DNA of 8,807 bases from Gammaproteobacteria bacterium (GCA_013139395.1 WTAX01000530.1:1-8807), one strand, 5' to 3'; shown: positions 1 through 6,335, counted from the stretch's first letter. Translations and numbers: made by a program. The notes: generated by a model from the sequence alone, not told the origin.

Positions 1-732
1 ATAAACATTAATTATTTTTCTGATTTTTCCAACAGCAGCATTGCCGATAGAATTATCCTGCAGCCATCCTTGTGCGATATCATGTGCTTCCTGCCAGGTA
101 TTAACGGGTAAATCAATATTAACAGTGATTGCTGATCCATAACATGGTTTTGGTATGGCTGAAGGCGCTTGTTCAGGTGGATGAAGTAATATACTGCCGT
201 CAGAGTTGTTAGTCACACTCCAACCCTTTTCTCTTAATTTCTTTTGCATGTCAGCGCTGATAAAACGACTATTTTCAATGTTTATTATGGTATTATTTTC
301 TTTGCTTAATTCCTTTACATCTGATGTGGCTGGTTGTTTTGGTAGAGGGTACAGGCGTATTGAACTATCAGCATCACGTTCTACTTTCCACCCGGCTTTG
401 ATAAACTTTTGCTGAACCTGCTGCCATTGGCCAATTTCGCCGTTTTCTTTATTGATTGCTTTTTTTGATGACACTTTTGGTATTAATACCAGAGTGCCGT
501 CTGCTTCCTTATTAATATTCCAGCCGCGATTTTTTAATTCATTGGCAAGTTGATCCAGATTGTATTTAGTCTGCTCGGGATTGTTAGCGTTTAATTCTGG
601 TGCAGACCTGGCATTTTGTGCCTGTGATTTTTCATAGCTTGATACCGTATTGAGTGCATTGACGTTACAGATGTATGAAGACAAGGAGATAATAATCAGA
701 CTCTGTAATCGAGCTTTATTAGTTTTTAGCAT
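1..732 (-). CDS. Exported protein with three 'GW...DG' repeats, N-terminal part
   Basis: The minus strand is open from an ATG at 732 to the left edge of the window, giving 244 residues without a stop, so the C-terminus is missing. An AAAGGGA ribosome binding site lies 5 nt upstream of the ATG. Residues 1-26 look like a Sec signal peptide: basic start, hydrophobic core around LIIISLSSYI, and a likely cut after VNA, so the protein should be periplasmic or outer-membrane associated. The mature part holds three copies of a short unit of about 26 residues, at roughly 61-86, 107-132 and 161-186. Each reads like a helix ending in GW (NRGW, KAGW, EKGW), then a DG or DS turn and a hydrophobic strand ending at Pro (LVLIPK, IRLYPL, ILLHPP). 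A further segment at 212-244 has W-x2-A-x3-A-x2-W spacing and ends in GKIRKI. I do not recognise the family. It has its own sigma-54 promoter (849-865) and diverges from the two-component operon. Coding is supported by the signal peptide, the repeats and the ribosome binding site; function is unknown. Confidence 0.82.
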   Translation of the reverse strand, partial: MLKTNKARLQSLIIISLSSYICNVNALNTVSSYEKSQAQNARSAPELNANNPEQTKYNLDQLANELKNRGWNINKEADGTLVLIPKVSSKKAINKENGEIGQWQQVQQKFIKAGWKVERDADSSIRLYPLPKQPATSDVKELSKENNTIINIENSRFISADMQKKLREKGWSVTNNSDGSILLHPPEQAPSAIPKPCYGSAITVNIDLPVNTWQEAHDIAQGWLQDNSIGNAAVGKIRKIINVY

Positions 733-848
733 GGTATTCCCTTTGTAATTGAGTGTGTGAGAAGCTAATAAAATTTGAAAGTAGAGAATCCTTTTACGTA
801 ACAACTTACTGATAAAACAGACTCTAAAACAATCATATTCATACTTCT

Positions 849-865
849 TAGCAAGAGATGCGCCA
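849..865 (-). promoter_or_regulatory. Sigma-54 (-24/-12) promoter for the leftward exported-protein gene
   Basis: On the minus strand the sequence TGGCGCATCTCTTGCTA matches the sigma-54 consensus TGGCAYR-N4-TTGCW. The invariant GG (864-863) and GC (852-851) are separated by exactly 10 bases. Transcription should start near 840, leaving a leader of about 108 nt before the ATG at 732. The palindromic site at 953-965 lies about 120 bp upstream of that start, a usual distance for an enhancer-binding activator. Confidence 0.8.
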
Positions 866-952
866 TAGTAGATAATCAGTGAGCATAGGCTCTACAATGA
901 TAATTTAGAAATAAATGCTGATTAGAAAACAAATAAAAAAAATGATAGAGAC

Positions 953-965
953 TGACAAATTGTCA
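953..965. promoter_or_regulatory. Palindromic operator-like site TGACAA-A-TTGTCA (site E)
   Basis: This is a perfect inverted repeat of 6-bp arms around one central base. Close variants occur at 6044-6056, 6266-6278 and 6309-6321, which argues for a shared regulator. A Fis-type helix-turn-helix, as in the response regulator encoded at 2963-4381, usually binds such dyads. The site is placed as an enhancer for the leftward sigma-54 promoter at 849-865. It also sits about 41 bp before the possible rightward start near 1000, so it could mediate autoregulation. A further single arm, TGACAA, lies at 979-984, 26 bp away and just before the rightward -10 box. The regulator assignment is an inference. 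Confidence 0.6.
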
Positions 966-987
966 TAGTATTTTAGAATGACAAGCT

Positions 988-993
988 TATAAT
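988..993 (+). promoter_or_regulatory. Possible sigma-70 -10 box (TATAAT) for the kinase-regulator operon
   Basis: A consensus TATAAT lies 81 bp before the GTG at 1074. No -35 box is present at 16-18 bp; the nearest TTGTCA (960-965, part of site E) is 22 bp upstream. If used, the promoter would be weak or activator-dependent. I found no -24/-12 element facing right in 733-1073. Confidence 0.4.
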
Positions 994-1009
994 AAATCAA
1001 AATAGTGCT

Positions 1010-1042
1010 AGGTAGAGTTTACTGCTGTTCCTTACTCTACCT
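1010..1042 (+). promoter_or_regulatory. Perfect 9-bp inverted repeat in the leader of the kinase operon
   Basis: AGGTAGAGT (1010-1018) and ACTCTACCT (1034-1042) are exact reverse complements with a 15-nt loop. They lie downstream of the possible -10 box and before the coding start. A smaller stem, CTGGG/CCCGG (1052-1056 and 1062-1066), follows just before the GTG at 1074. There is no clean U-tract, so this is not a typical terminator; it could be a leader hairpin affecting transcription or translation, or a dyad for another regulator. The rest of 733-1073 holds only the sites listed separately. Confidence 0.4.
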
Positions 1043-1073
1043 TATTTAGTACTGGGTTCATCCCGGTGTCATT

Positions 1074-2966
1074 GTGTATAAAAATCTTTTTTTATGCGCA
1101 AGTGGAATGAGTACTTATATGATACTATCGGCAAAAAGCCTCAATCAAAAATTTACCTTAGCGACTATTAGTGGATTTTTAACCAGCTCAATAGTTTTTA
1201 TGGGCTTGTTTCTAGCGTTTTACCAGTCTGAACTGGGTGATGAGCGTGCTCAGGCCGCTCGTGATGTGAATCGGCTGCTCCAGTCTTCTTTAGAAAATGC
1301 TATGCTTAAACGTGATTTAGAAGGTTTAAGGTTTATTGTCAAGCGCTTAGGACAACAACCTAATATTAATCGAGTGATGATTGTTAATCCCAAAGGACAG
1401 GTACGCTTCTCCAGTCATGCTGAATATATCAATACAAATCTGGATGTTGGTATGCCAGATAATTTCAGTCCTAGTAGTCAATTTATACAAGACAAAAACG
1501 GCAAAGAAGTACTGCGCAGTATTAATCCAGTCAACAATAAACCCCAATGCAAAGAATGTCATGGAGCGACTGATGTAAATCCGGTAAATGGTATTCTGGT
1601 TGTTGACTATGATGCTTCTTCAATCAAACAAAAGGTTCGTAATACGACACTTATTCTTATGGGGGCGGGCGCATTGATTGTAATCATTAATCTTTTGGGT
1701 GGCTGGTGGTTCATCCGTCGATATATCCTAAAACCTGTGAATACTCTCAGTAATGCCAGTCAAGCCATTGCAGAGGGGCGATGTGATACGCGGGTCATCA
1801 CTAAAGGTAATGATGAACTCTCAATTCTTGGTGATACATTTAACCTGATGGCATCCAACCTGCAGGACAGTATGCGCAGCTTAAAGGAAGAAAAGGCATT
1901 TCTTCAAGCACTTGTGGATGCTATACCTGATGGCTTGCGCATTATTGATGACAATTTTAATATGCTCCTGGTTAATAAAGCATTTCTTAAACAAACAGGC
2001 TGTCCTGATAAATTATGGGTTGGAGAAAAATGTTATGCCGCCACTCAGGGGCGGGATACTCCTTGTCCTGCTGATTTAAAGACCTGCACTCTGGAAGAAG
2101 TTCGTAAAACAGCCCAACCCTTCAAAGTCGTTCGACGCCAAAAGCGATGTGACGGCAGTGTTCTTGATGTTGAAATTTTTGCTGCTCCCATGACTTTTAT
2201 TAAAGAGGGCAAAGAAACCACTCTGATGATTGAATCCATACGCGATCTGACTCAGGAAGTTCGCTTTACCCATGAACAACGTCTGTCTGAATTAGGCCAT
2301 CTTGCTGCCAATGTAGCTCATGAAATATTTAATCCCCTGAGTTCAATGAAGTTAGCGGTTAATAGTATCACGAATGAAAGTTCACAAAACTCAGAAAATA
2401 TGAGTAACTATATCAATATTATTTCTAAATCCATGGATCAATGTATTCAAATGACCGATCGTTTATTACGTCTGAGTGCTGTACCCTCAGGTAAAGATGA
2501 GTTAGTCGATGTTCACAATGCCATTAAAGATGTTTTAGGTCTTGTTAAATGGGATGCTGAACAGGCTTTAATCAAAGTTGTTGAAACCTTTCCCGATAAG
2601 CCTTTGAGGGTGTTCGCCAGTGAGAGTGAGATGCGCATGCTATTTTTGAATCTGGTGCAAAATGCCTTTCATGCCATGCCTTCAGGTGGTGTGCTTAATA
2701 TTAAAGGTAATATTAAGGATGAACAGGTTATTATTCGTTTTGAAGATAATGGTGTTGGTATATCAGATGAACACCTCAGCAAAATTTTTATGCCATTTTT
2801 TAGTCGCCGTGCAGATAATGTGCATGGTACTGGGCTTGGCTTACCCATATCACGTTCTATTGTCGAAAGTTACGATGGCACGCTGGAAGCTAATACTATA
2901 ATGGGTAAAGGCAGTTGTTTTATTATAAAAATACCGGAAGCTTCTATAAAGAGGTTAAAACAATGA
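1074..2966 (+). CDS. Membrane histidine kinase with periplasmic c-type heme sensor, HAMP and PAS domains
   Basis: Residue numbers count from the GTG at 1074 (630 residues). There is a short cytoplasmic start and a membrane segment at about 29-50. A periplasmic sensor domain follows at about 51-190, with a CKECH heme-attachment motif at 159-163, then a second membrane segment at about 191-214. Next come a HAMP linker to about 265 and a PAS domain at about 272-390 containing Cys310, Cys320, Cys331 and Cys338. The kinase core has H-box AHEIFNPL (phosphoacceptor His416), N-box NLVQN (526-530), DNGVG (558-562), an F-box (MPFF) and GTGLGL (585-590). This is the NtrB/ZraS-like class that pairs with sigma-54 activators. 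The start is uncertain: no good ribosome site precedes 1074, and ATGs at 1107 and 1119 are in frame; 1119 would still leave a cytoplasmic tail before the first membrane segment. The stop overlaps the regulator start (ATGA, 2963-2966), so the two are translationally coupled. The physiological ligand (redox state, NO, CO or other) is not readable from sequence. Confidence 0.93.
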   Translation: MYKNLFLCASGMSTYMILSAKSLNQKFTLATISGFLTSSIVFMGLFLAFYQSELGDERAQAARDVNRLLQSSLENAMLKRDLEGLRFIVKRLGQQPNINRVMIVNPKGQVRFSSHAEYINTNLDVGMPDNFSPSSQFIQDKNGKEVLRSINPVNNKPQCKECHGATDVNPVNGILVVDYDASSIKQKVRNTTLILMGAGALIVIINLLGGWWFIRRYILKPVNTLSNASQAIAEGRCDTRVITKGNDELSILGDTFNLMASNLQDSMRSLKEEKAFLQALVDAIPDGLRIIDDNFNMLLVNKAFLKQTGCPDKLWVGEKCYAATQGRDTPCPADLKTCTLEEVRKTAQPFKVVRRQKRCDGSVLDVEIFAAPMTFIKEGKETTLMIESIRDLTQEVRFTHEQRLSELGHLAANVAHEIFNPLSSMKLAVNSITNESSQNSENMSNYINIISKSMDQCIQMTDRLLRLSAVPSGKDELVDVHNAIKDVLGLVKWDAEQALIKVVETFPDKPLRVFASESEMRMLFLNLVQNAFHAMPSGGVLNIKGNIKDEQVIIRFEDNGVGISDEHLSKIFMPFFSRRADNVHGTGLGLPISRSIVESYDGTLEANTIMGKGSCFIIKIPEASIKRLKQ

Positions 2967-4381
2967 AAACCAAAATACTGGTTATTGAAGATGATCAATT
3001 GCTCAATCAAATGATTGTCTACCAACTTGAAGGTATGGGACACACGGCTATTGGTGTCGATAGCTTGCTTAAAGCTAAAAATTACCTGAGTAAACATGAA
3101 CCCGATCTGGTTATTTCAGATATGCGTCTGCCCGATGGTGACTGTATCAGTGCATTACCGGAGCTGATTGAATCACATCCGGTGATTGTATTGACCGCCT
3201 ATGGTACGGTGCAAAATGCAGTGGAGGCTATACAAGCGGGAGCAGCGCACTATCTTACTAAACCGGTCAGTCCCGATGAATTAACGCTGGCGGTAGATCG
3301 TGTGCTTAAAAATGCGGCATTAGAAGCGGATCATCTGTTTTATAAATCACGTCTCAAGGAGCAAAATAGCAAGCTGCCGTTTATGATAGGCCAGAGTCCT
3401 GCACTTGAACAGGCAAAAGAATTGATTGATGCTGTTGCACCCAGTGATATGACTGTATTAGTGTTAGGTGAAAGTGGTTCCGGTAAAGAATTAGTTGCGC
3501 GTGCTATTCATGAACAGAGTCACCGTGCGGACAAGAATTTTGTCGCCGTTGATTGTTGTACCTTGCAGGAAAATTTATTTGAATCGGAATTATTTGGTCA
3601 TGAAAAAGGCGCTTTTACTGGCGCAGATGGTAAGAAAAAAGGCTTAATAGAAGGGGCTTCGGGAGGTACATTATTTCTTGATGAAATTGGTGAAATTCCA
3701 CCGGCTATTCAGGCTAAATTACTACGAGTTTTAGAAACAGGAAAATTTCGGCGTGTCGGGGGGACGAAAGATATCACTTCAAATGTAAGAATAGTCGCGG
3801 CGACCAATCGGGATTTAAAGAAAATGTCTGAGAATAACGAGTTTCGTGCTGATCTTTATTATCGCCTGGATGCGTTTAGTCTGCACAATCCGCCTTTGCG
3901 AGAACGACGAGAAGATATTCCATTTTTGGTTGAACATTTTATCAGTAACCATAATTTTTCAATGCGTATGAAAAAATCCGTGACCAAAGAAGCAATGAGA
4001 AAACTTATCGCTTATGACTGGCCGGGTAATGTTCGCGAATTAAAAAATATGGTGGAAAGAGCCATTATTCTTTCACGGAAAAATAAAATTATTCGAGGTG
4101 AACATTTTAGTATGAGAGGTTGTGAAAAAGTAGACGGTAATTTTCAACTGGATATTAATCCGGGTATGGATCCGACTCTTGAAGAAATTGAAGCCTGTTA
4201 CTTAAAAATGTTAATGCAAAAACACGACGGACATAGGATGACTATTGCGCAAATAATGGGTATTAGTGAACGTCAGGTCTATCGTCTGATTAAGAAGCAC
4301 AATATTGGTGAAGAAAATATTCAGGCAGCATCGCAATTAAATCGTCGTGCTAGTGATAGAACTGAAAAAGTAAGCATTTAA
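2963..4381 (+). CDS. NtrC-family sigma-54-dependent response regulator
   Basis: The start chosen is the ATG at 2963, which gives 472 residues, overlaps the kinase stop by 4 nt, has GAGG 8 nt upstream, and begins the protein at the conserved receiver strand (KTKILVIEDD). The receiver domain (1-120) has the acidic pair Asp10/Asp11, phosphoacceptor Asp53, Thr78 and Lys100. The AAA+ domain (about 138-385) has Walker A GESGSGKE (169-176), an intact GAFTGA loop (216-221) for contacting sigma-54, Walker B GTLFLDEIGE (235-244), the arginine-finger region RADLYYRL (295-302) and sensor II WPGNVREL (353-360). A Fis-type helix-turn-helix lies near 426-446. All parts expected of an active, phosphorylation-controlled sigma-54 activator are present. 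Its kinase is the gene immediately upstream. Likely targets are the sigma-54 promoters at 849-865, 4422-4438 and 5885-5901 and the TGWCAAWTTGWCA sites; that link is an inference. A basic tail of about 20 residues follows the DNA-binding domain. Confidence 0.96.
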   Translation: MKTKILVIEDDQLLNQMIVYQLEGMGHTAIGVDSLLKAKNYLSKHEPDLVISDMRLPDGDCISALPELIESHPVIVLTAYGTVQNAVEAIQAGAAHYLTKPVSPDELTLAVDRVLKNAALEADHLFYKSRLKEQNSKLPFMIGQSPALEQAKELIDAVAPSDMTVLVLGESGSGKELVARAIHEQSHRADKNFVAVDCCTLQENLFESELFGHEKGAFTGADGKKKGLIEGASGGTLFLDEIGEIPPAIQAKLLRVLETGKFRRVGGTKDITSNVRIVAATNRDLKKMSENNEFRADLYYRLDAFSLHNPPLRERREDIPFLVEHFISNHNFSMRMKKSVTKEAMRKLIAYDWPGNVRELKNMVERAIILSRKNKIIRGEHFSMRGCEKVDGNFQLDINPGMDPTLEEIEACYLKMLMQKHDGHRMTIAQIMGISERQVYRLIKKHNIGEENIQAASQLNRRASDRTEKVSI

Positions 4382-4421
4382 ATAGTTTAGTATCAATCTG
4401 AAAAGTTATTATTGTGTAGTA

Positions 4422-4438
4422 TTGGTATGTTTTTTGCT
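4422..4438 (+). promoter_or_regulatory. Sigma-54 (-24/-12) promoter for the gene at 4478
   Basis: TTGGTATGTTTTTTGCT matches the sigma-54 consensus with GG at 4424-4425 and GC at 4436-4437, exactly 10 bases apart, in a 96-bp gap between genes. Transcription should start near 4448, about 30 nt before the ATG at 4478. I see no TGWCAAWTTGWCA copy in the preceding 300 bp, so its enhancer is either degenerate or more distant. Confidence 0.75.
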
Positions 4439-4477
4439 TTCTACTGTACTTTATCCTGCCTTAGGTTTTGAGCTAAA

Positions 4478-5473
4478 ATGAATAATGGTGCCCCCTTAAA
4501 ATTAACTTTTTTTTGTGAATTATCAAGTGTTGAATTAACAAAACTCTTTTCAAATGAAGTGTTGTTTACGCAGTTACGAAAACTTCAGGCTACTATAAGT
4601 CTTGGTATACTGGACTTTAGTGATGAGCGTGCCAGAATTGTTCATCAATTAAATGAATATAATATTCCTGTTATAGCCTGGCAGCTGCTTAGAGAAGAAG
4701 AAGGCTATTGGTATAATATGAGTAATGCCCCTAAAGCTTCTTCAGCTTATAGTGATTTTTTAGATTGGACCAATAGACATAATTTACGATGGGCCGGCTT
4801 AGGAGTAGACATTGAACCTGATATTAGTGAAGTTCACAACCTGCTGAGCAACAAGCTGCGTATTATTCCTGCTCTTTTTAAACGACTGTGTCGAAAAAAA
4901 TGTTTTGATGATGCCTGTAAGGAATATCATACATTGGTTTCACGTATGAAAAATGATGGTTATATGGTTGACAGTTATGAATTTTTATTTATGGATGATG
5001 ATCGTAAGGCAGGTTCCTGTATTCTCGGCCGTGTTTTAGGTGTTACCGATGTGCCGTCAAATCGTCGTGTATTAATGCTTTACTCCAGTTTTTTTCGTCC
5101 CTATGGTGCTGCAGTATTGTGTAATTATGCCTGTGGTGCTGATTCTGTTGCTGTGGGCATAACCGGCGGGGGTGTTGAGTTCCCCGGCATCAATTCTGCG
5201 CCTCTTAATTGGCATGAATTTTCCAGAGACTTACGCCTGGCACGTCAATCCTGTGATGATATTCATGTCTTTAGTCTGGAAGGTTGTGTTGCACAAAACT
5301 TTATGGAACCTCTTATTAGTTTTGACTGGAATGTACCGGTTAAACAACCCCAACCCATGACTTTTATGTTGACCATAGCACGCTTCTTTTCCCGGATAGT
5401 CTTATGGCTAACCGCTCATCCATTTCTGATGGGACTGGCTACAGGTCTTCTTGCCTCCATTTTTATTTTATAA
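4478..5473 (+). CDS. Uncharacterised protein with C-terminal membrane anchor
   Basis: The protein has 331 residues and no signal peptide. I do not recognise the family. Alternating hydrophobic strands and helices run through most of its length (ISLGILDF at 40-47, IPVIAWQLL at 63-71, WAGLGVDIEPD at 105-115, RRVLMLYSSF at 196-205, DSVAVGITGGG at 222-232, DIHVFSLEG at 261-269). This pattern and the acidic residues at strand ends (Asp111, Glu113, Asp115, Glu268) are reminiscent of a TIM-barrel glycosidase fold, but this is a visual resemblance only. Residues at about 308-331 form one hydrophobic segment at the extreme C-terminus, suggesting a tail-anchored inner-membrane protein with its main domain in the cytoplasm. 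The start at 4478 lies about 30 nt after the predicted sigma-54 start site; its ribosome site is weak (GAG, 5 nt upstream of the ATG). The 3' end overlaps the convergent gene by 6 nt. Control by the adjacent regulator is inferred. Confidence 0.85.
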   Translation: MNNGAPLKLTFFCELSSVELTKLFSNEVLFTQLRKLQATISLGILDFSDERARIVHQLNEYNIPVIAWQLLREEEGYWYNMSNAPKASSAYSDFLDWTNRHNLRWAGLGVDIEPDISEVHNLLSNKLRIIPALFKRLCRKKCFDDACKEYHTLVSRMKNDGYMVDSYEFLFMDDDRKAGSCILGRVLGVTDVPSNRRVLMLYSSFFRPYGAAVLCNYACGADSVAVGITGGGVEFPGINSAPLNWHEFSRDLRLARQSCDDIHVFSLEGCVAQNFMEPLISFDWNVPVKQPQPMTFMLTIARFFSRIVLWLTAHPFLMGLATGLLASIFIL

Positions 5474-5839
5474 AGGCACTGATTCAGGGTATGGCCATGA
5501 ATTTGGTACTATCTCCTGAGCTAGTAGTGCAGAAATTTTTTCATTTTGAGTCATGCTTTCAATGAGTTCAACATTGAGTAATTTATTGGGCTGTAGACTA
5601 TAAAACATGACATATTGCCCCAGCATTTCATAGACTAAGCGTTGTACCCAGATAGGCTGATGACTAATGGTTTGTTGGGGTGCTTCTTTTAATGTATCTA
5701 ATACATTAAAACAATCTTTTTCAAAACGTCTTTTAATCGACTCCTGTTTCAATTGCGCAATATTGTCTTTAAACAAGTGACGGATAAGTTCAACTAATAG
5801 TTCAAGTGCTTCATCGGTGGTTAATTTTGTAATTGCCAT
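5468..5839 (-). CDS. Small uncharacterised helical protein
   Basis: The protein has 123 residues, no signal peptide and no membrane segment. It is mostly amphipathic helix (ALELLVELIRHLF, IKRRFEKDCFNVLDTLKEA, WVQRLVYEMLGQYVMFYSL), with a proline-containing tail. There is a single Cys43. I do not recognise the family. The start is supported by AAGGA 6 nt upstream of the ATG and by a near-consensus sigma-54 promoter at 5885-5901 that gives a leader of about 37 nt. It converges on the gene at 4478-5473 with a 6-nt overlap of the ends and no visible terminator hairpin between them, so read-through could create antisense transcript. Coding status is supported by promoter, ribosome site and the absence of a competing frame; function is unknown. 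Confidence 0.75.
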   Translation of the reverse strand: MAITKLTTDEALELLVELIRHLFKDNIAQLKQESIKRRFEKDCFNVLDTLKEAPQQTISHQPIWVQRLVYEMLGQYVMFYSLQPNKLLNVELIESMTQNEKISALLAQEIVPNSWPYPESVPL

Positions 5840-5884
5840 AATAATCCTTGTATATTGCTAATGTGTATTGTTAAAAGGAATAAA

Positions 5885-5901
5885 GAGCAAAATCCATGCC
5901 G
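5885..5901 (-). promoter_or_regulatory. Sigma-54 (-24/-12) promoter for the small leftward gene
   Basis: On the minus strand CGGCATGGATTTTGCTC fits GGCAYG-N4-TTGCW with GG at 5900-5899 and GC at 5888-5887, exactly 10 bases apart. Only the first base departs from the TGGCA consensus. Transcription should start near 5876, 37 nt before the ATG at 5839. Site C (6044-6056) lies about 174 bp upstream of that start, a typical enhancer distance. Confidence 0.8.
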
Positions 5902-6043
5902 TAACGTTATGTTGTAAAAAAATATACTATTTCATACCCAGTCGTTTATTATTAAAAAATTCATATTAATGATAAATTTTATTAATATAATAAATTATTT
6001 GTTATTAATTTCTATTAAATTTGTTTAATAATTTTATTGTCTC
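5902..6043. other. Very AT-rich intergenic spacer
   Basis: The 559-bp gap between the small leftward gene and the cytochrome operon (5840-6398) has no supportable ORF. This part, especially after about 5935, is almost entirely A and T. It separates site C from the leftward sigma-54 promoter and could be a flexible segment that aids DNA looping. I found no convincing IHF consensus in it. The stretch 6057-6230 is also AT-rich and shows no feature I can name. Confidence 0.45.
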
Positions 6044-6056
6044 TGACAAATTGACA
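6044..6056. promoter_or_regulatory. Operator-like site TGACAA-A-TTGACA (site C)
   Basis: This copy of the TGWCAAWTTGWCA motif differs from the perfect palindrome at 953-965 by one base in the right arm. Its reverse complement is identical to the site at 6266-6278. It is positioned as an enhancer for the leftward sigma-54 promoter at 5885-5901. Confidence 0.55.
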
Positions 6057-6232
6057 TGTTTAATCTTGTAATAAATAAAAAAAAATAAAACGTATAAATC
6101 TTTCATTATGAAATATCACTACCTATGTTTATTTCAAAATACCTTTCTAATAAACATCAGCTTAGGCTAATTTTTTCAATAAGTTTCAATTTATTTAAGC
6201 AATGTATTCTCTCATAATTAACGTAAATGAAT

Positions 6233-6238
6233 TTGTCA
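6233..6238. promoter_or_regulatory. Half site TTGTCA (site D)
   Basis: Only the right arm of the motif is intact here. The implied centre (6232) is 40 bp from site B, and B is 43 bp from site F, so the three would lie on roughly the same face of the helix. A 6-bp match in an AT-rich region could be chance. Confidence 0.25.
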
Positions 6239-6265
6239 TATATTCGTTTTAATTACTTTTGTAAT

Positions 6266-6278
6266 TGTCAATTTGTCA
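6266..6278. promoter_or_regulatory. Operator-like site TGTCAA-T-TTGTCA (site B)
   Basis: This copy has one mismatch in the left arm relative to the perfect TGACAA/TTGTCA palindrome and is the exact reverse complement of site C. Its centre is 100 bp upstream of the start predicted from the promoter at 6336-6365 and 43 bp (about four helical turns) from site F. Confidence 0.55.
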
Positions 6279-6308
6279 GGTAAATAATGTGAGTATTTAC
6301 TAGTTTCA

Positions 6309-6321
6309 TGTCAATATGTCA
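6309..6321. promoter_or_regulatory. Operator-like site TGTCAA-T-ATGTCA (site F)
   Basis: This is the most diverged copy, with two arm mismatches, but it keeps TGTCA at both ends in the same spacing as site B. Its centre is about 57 bp upstream of the predicted start of the cytochrome operon, a position from which an activator could act on a sigma-70 promoter. Confidence 0.45.
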
Positions 6322-6335
6322 TAAAAAACAATAGC

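Noticed and set aside
206..415. Plus-strand ORF of 69 codons
   Set aside because: It lies antisense to the exported-protein frame, which has a signal peptide, repeats, ribosome site and promoter; the plus ORF has none of these.
1009..1027. Possible rightward sigma-54 promoter for the kinase operon (TAGGTAGAGTTTACTGC)
   Set aside because: GG and GC are 11 rather than 10 bases apart and the flanking bases are poor; sigma-54 RNA polymerase tolerates little change in this spacing.
5940..6120. AT-rich stretch as a replication origin or IHF site
   Set aside because: No DnaA boxes, iterons or IHF consensus were found; AT-richness alone is not sufficient.
6161..6178. Possible rightward -24/-12 element (AGGCTAATTTTTTCA) before the cytochrome operon
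   Set aside because: The -24 part is fair but the -12 part reads TTCA instead of TTGC, losing the near-invariant GC, and it lies over 220 bp from the gene.
6266..6321. Pho box
   Set aside because: PhoB sites have TGTCA repeats 11 bp apart; here the arms are 8 bp apart and better described as an interrupted palindrome.
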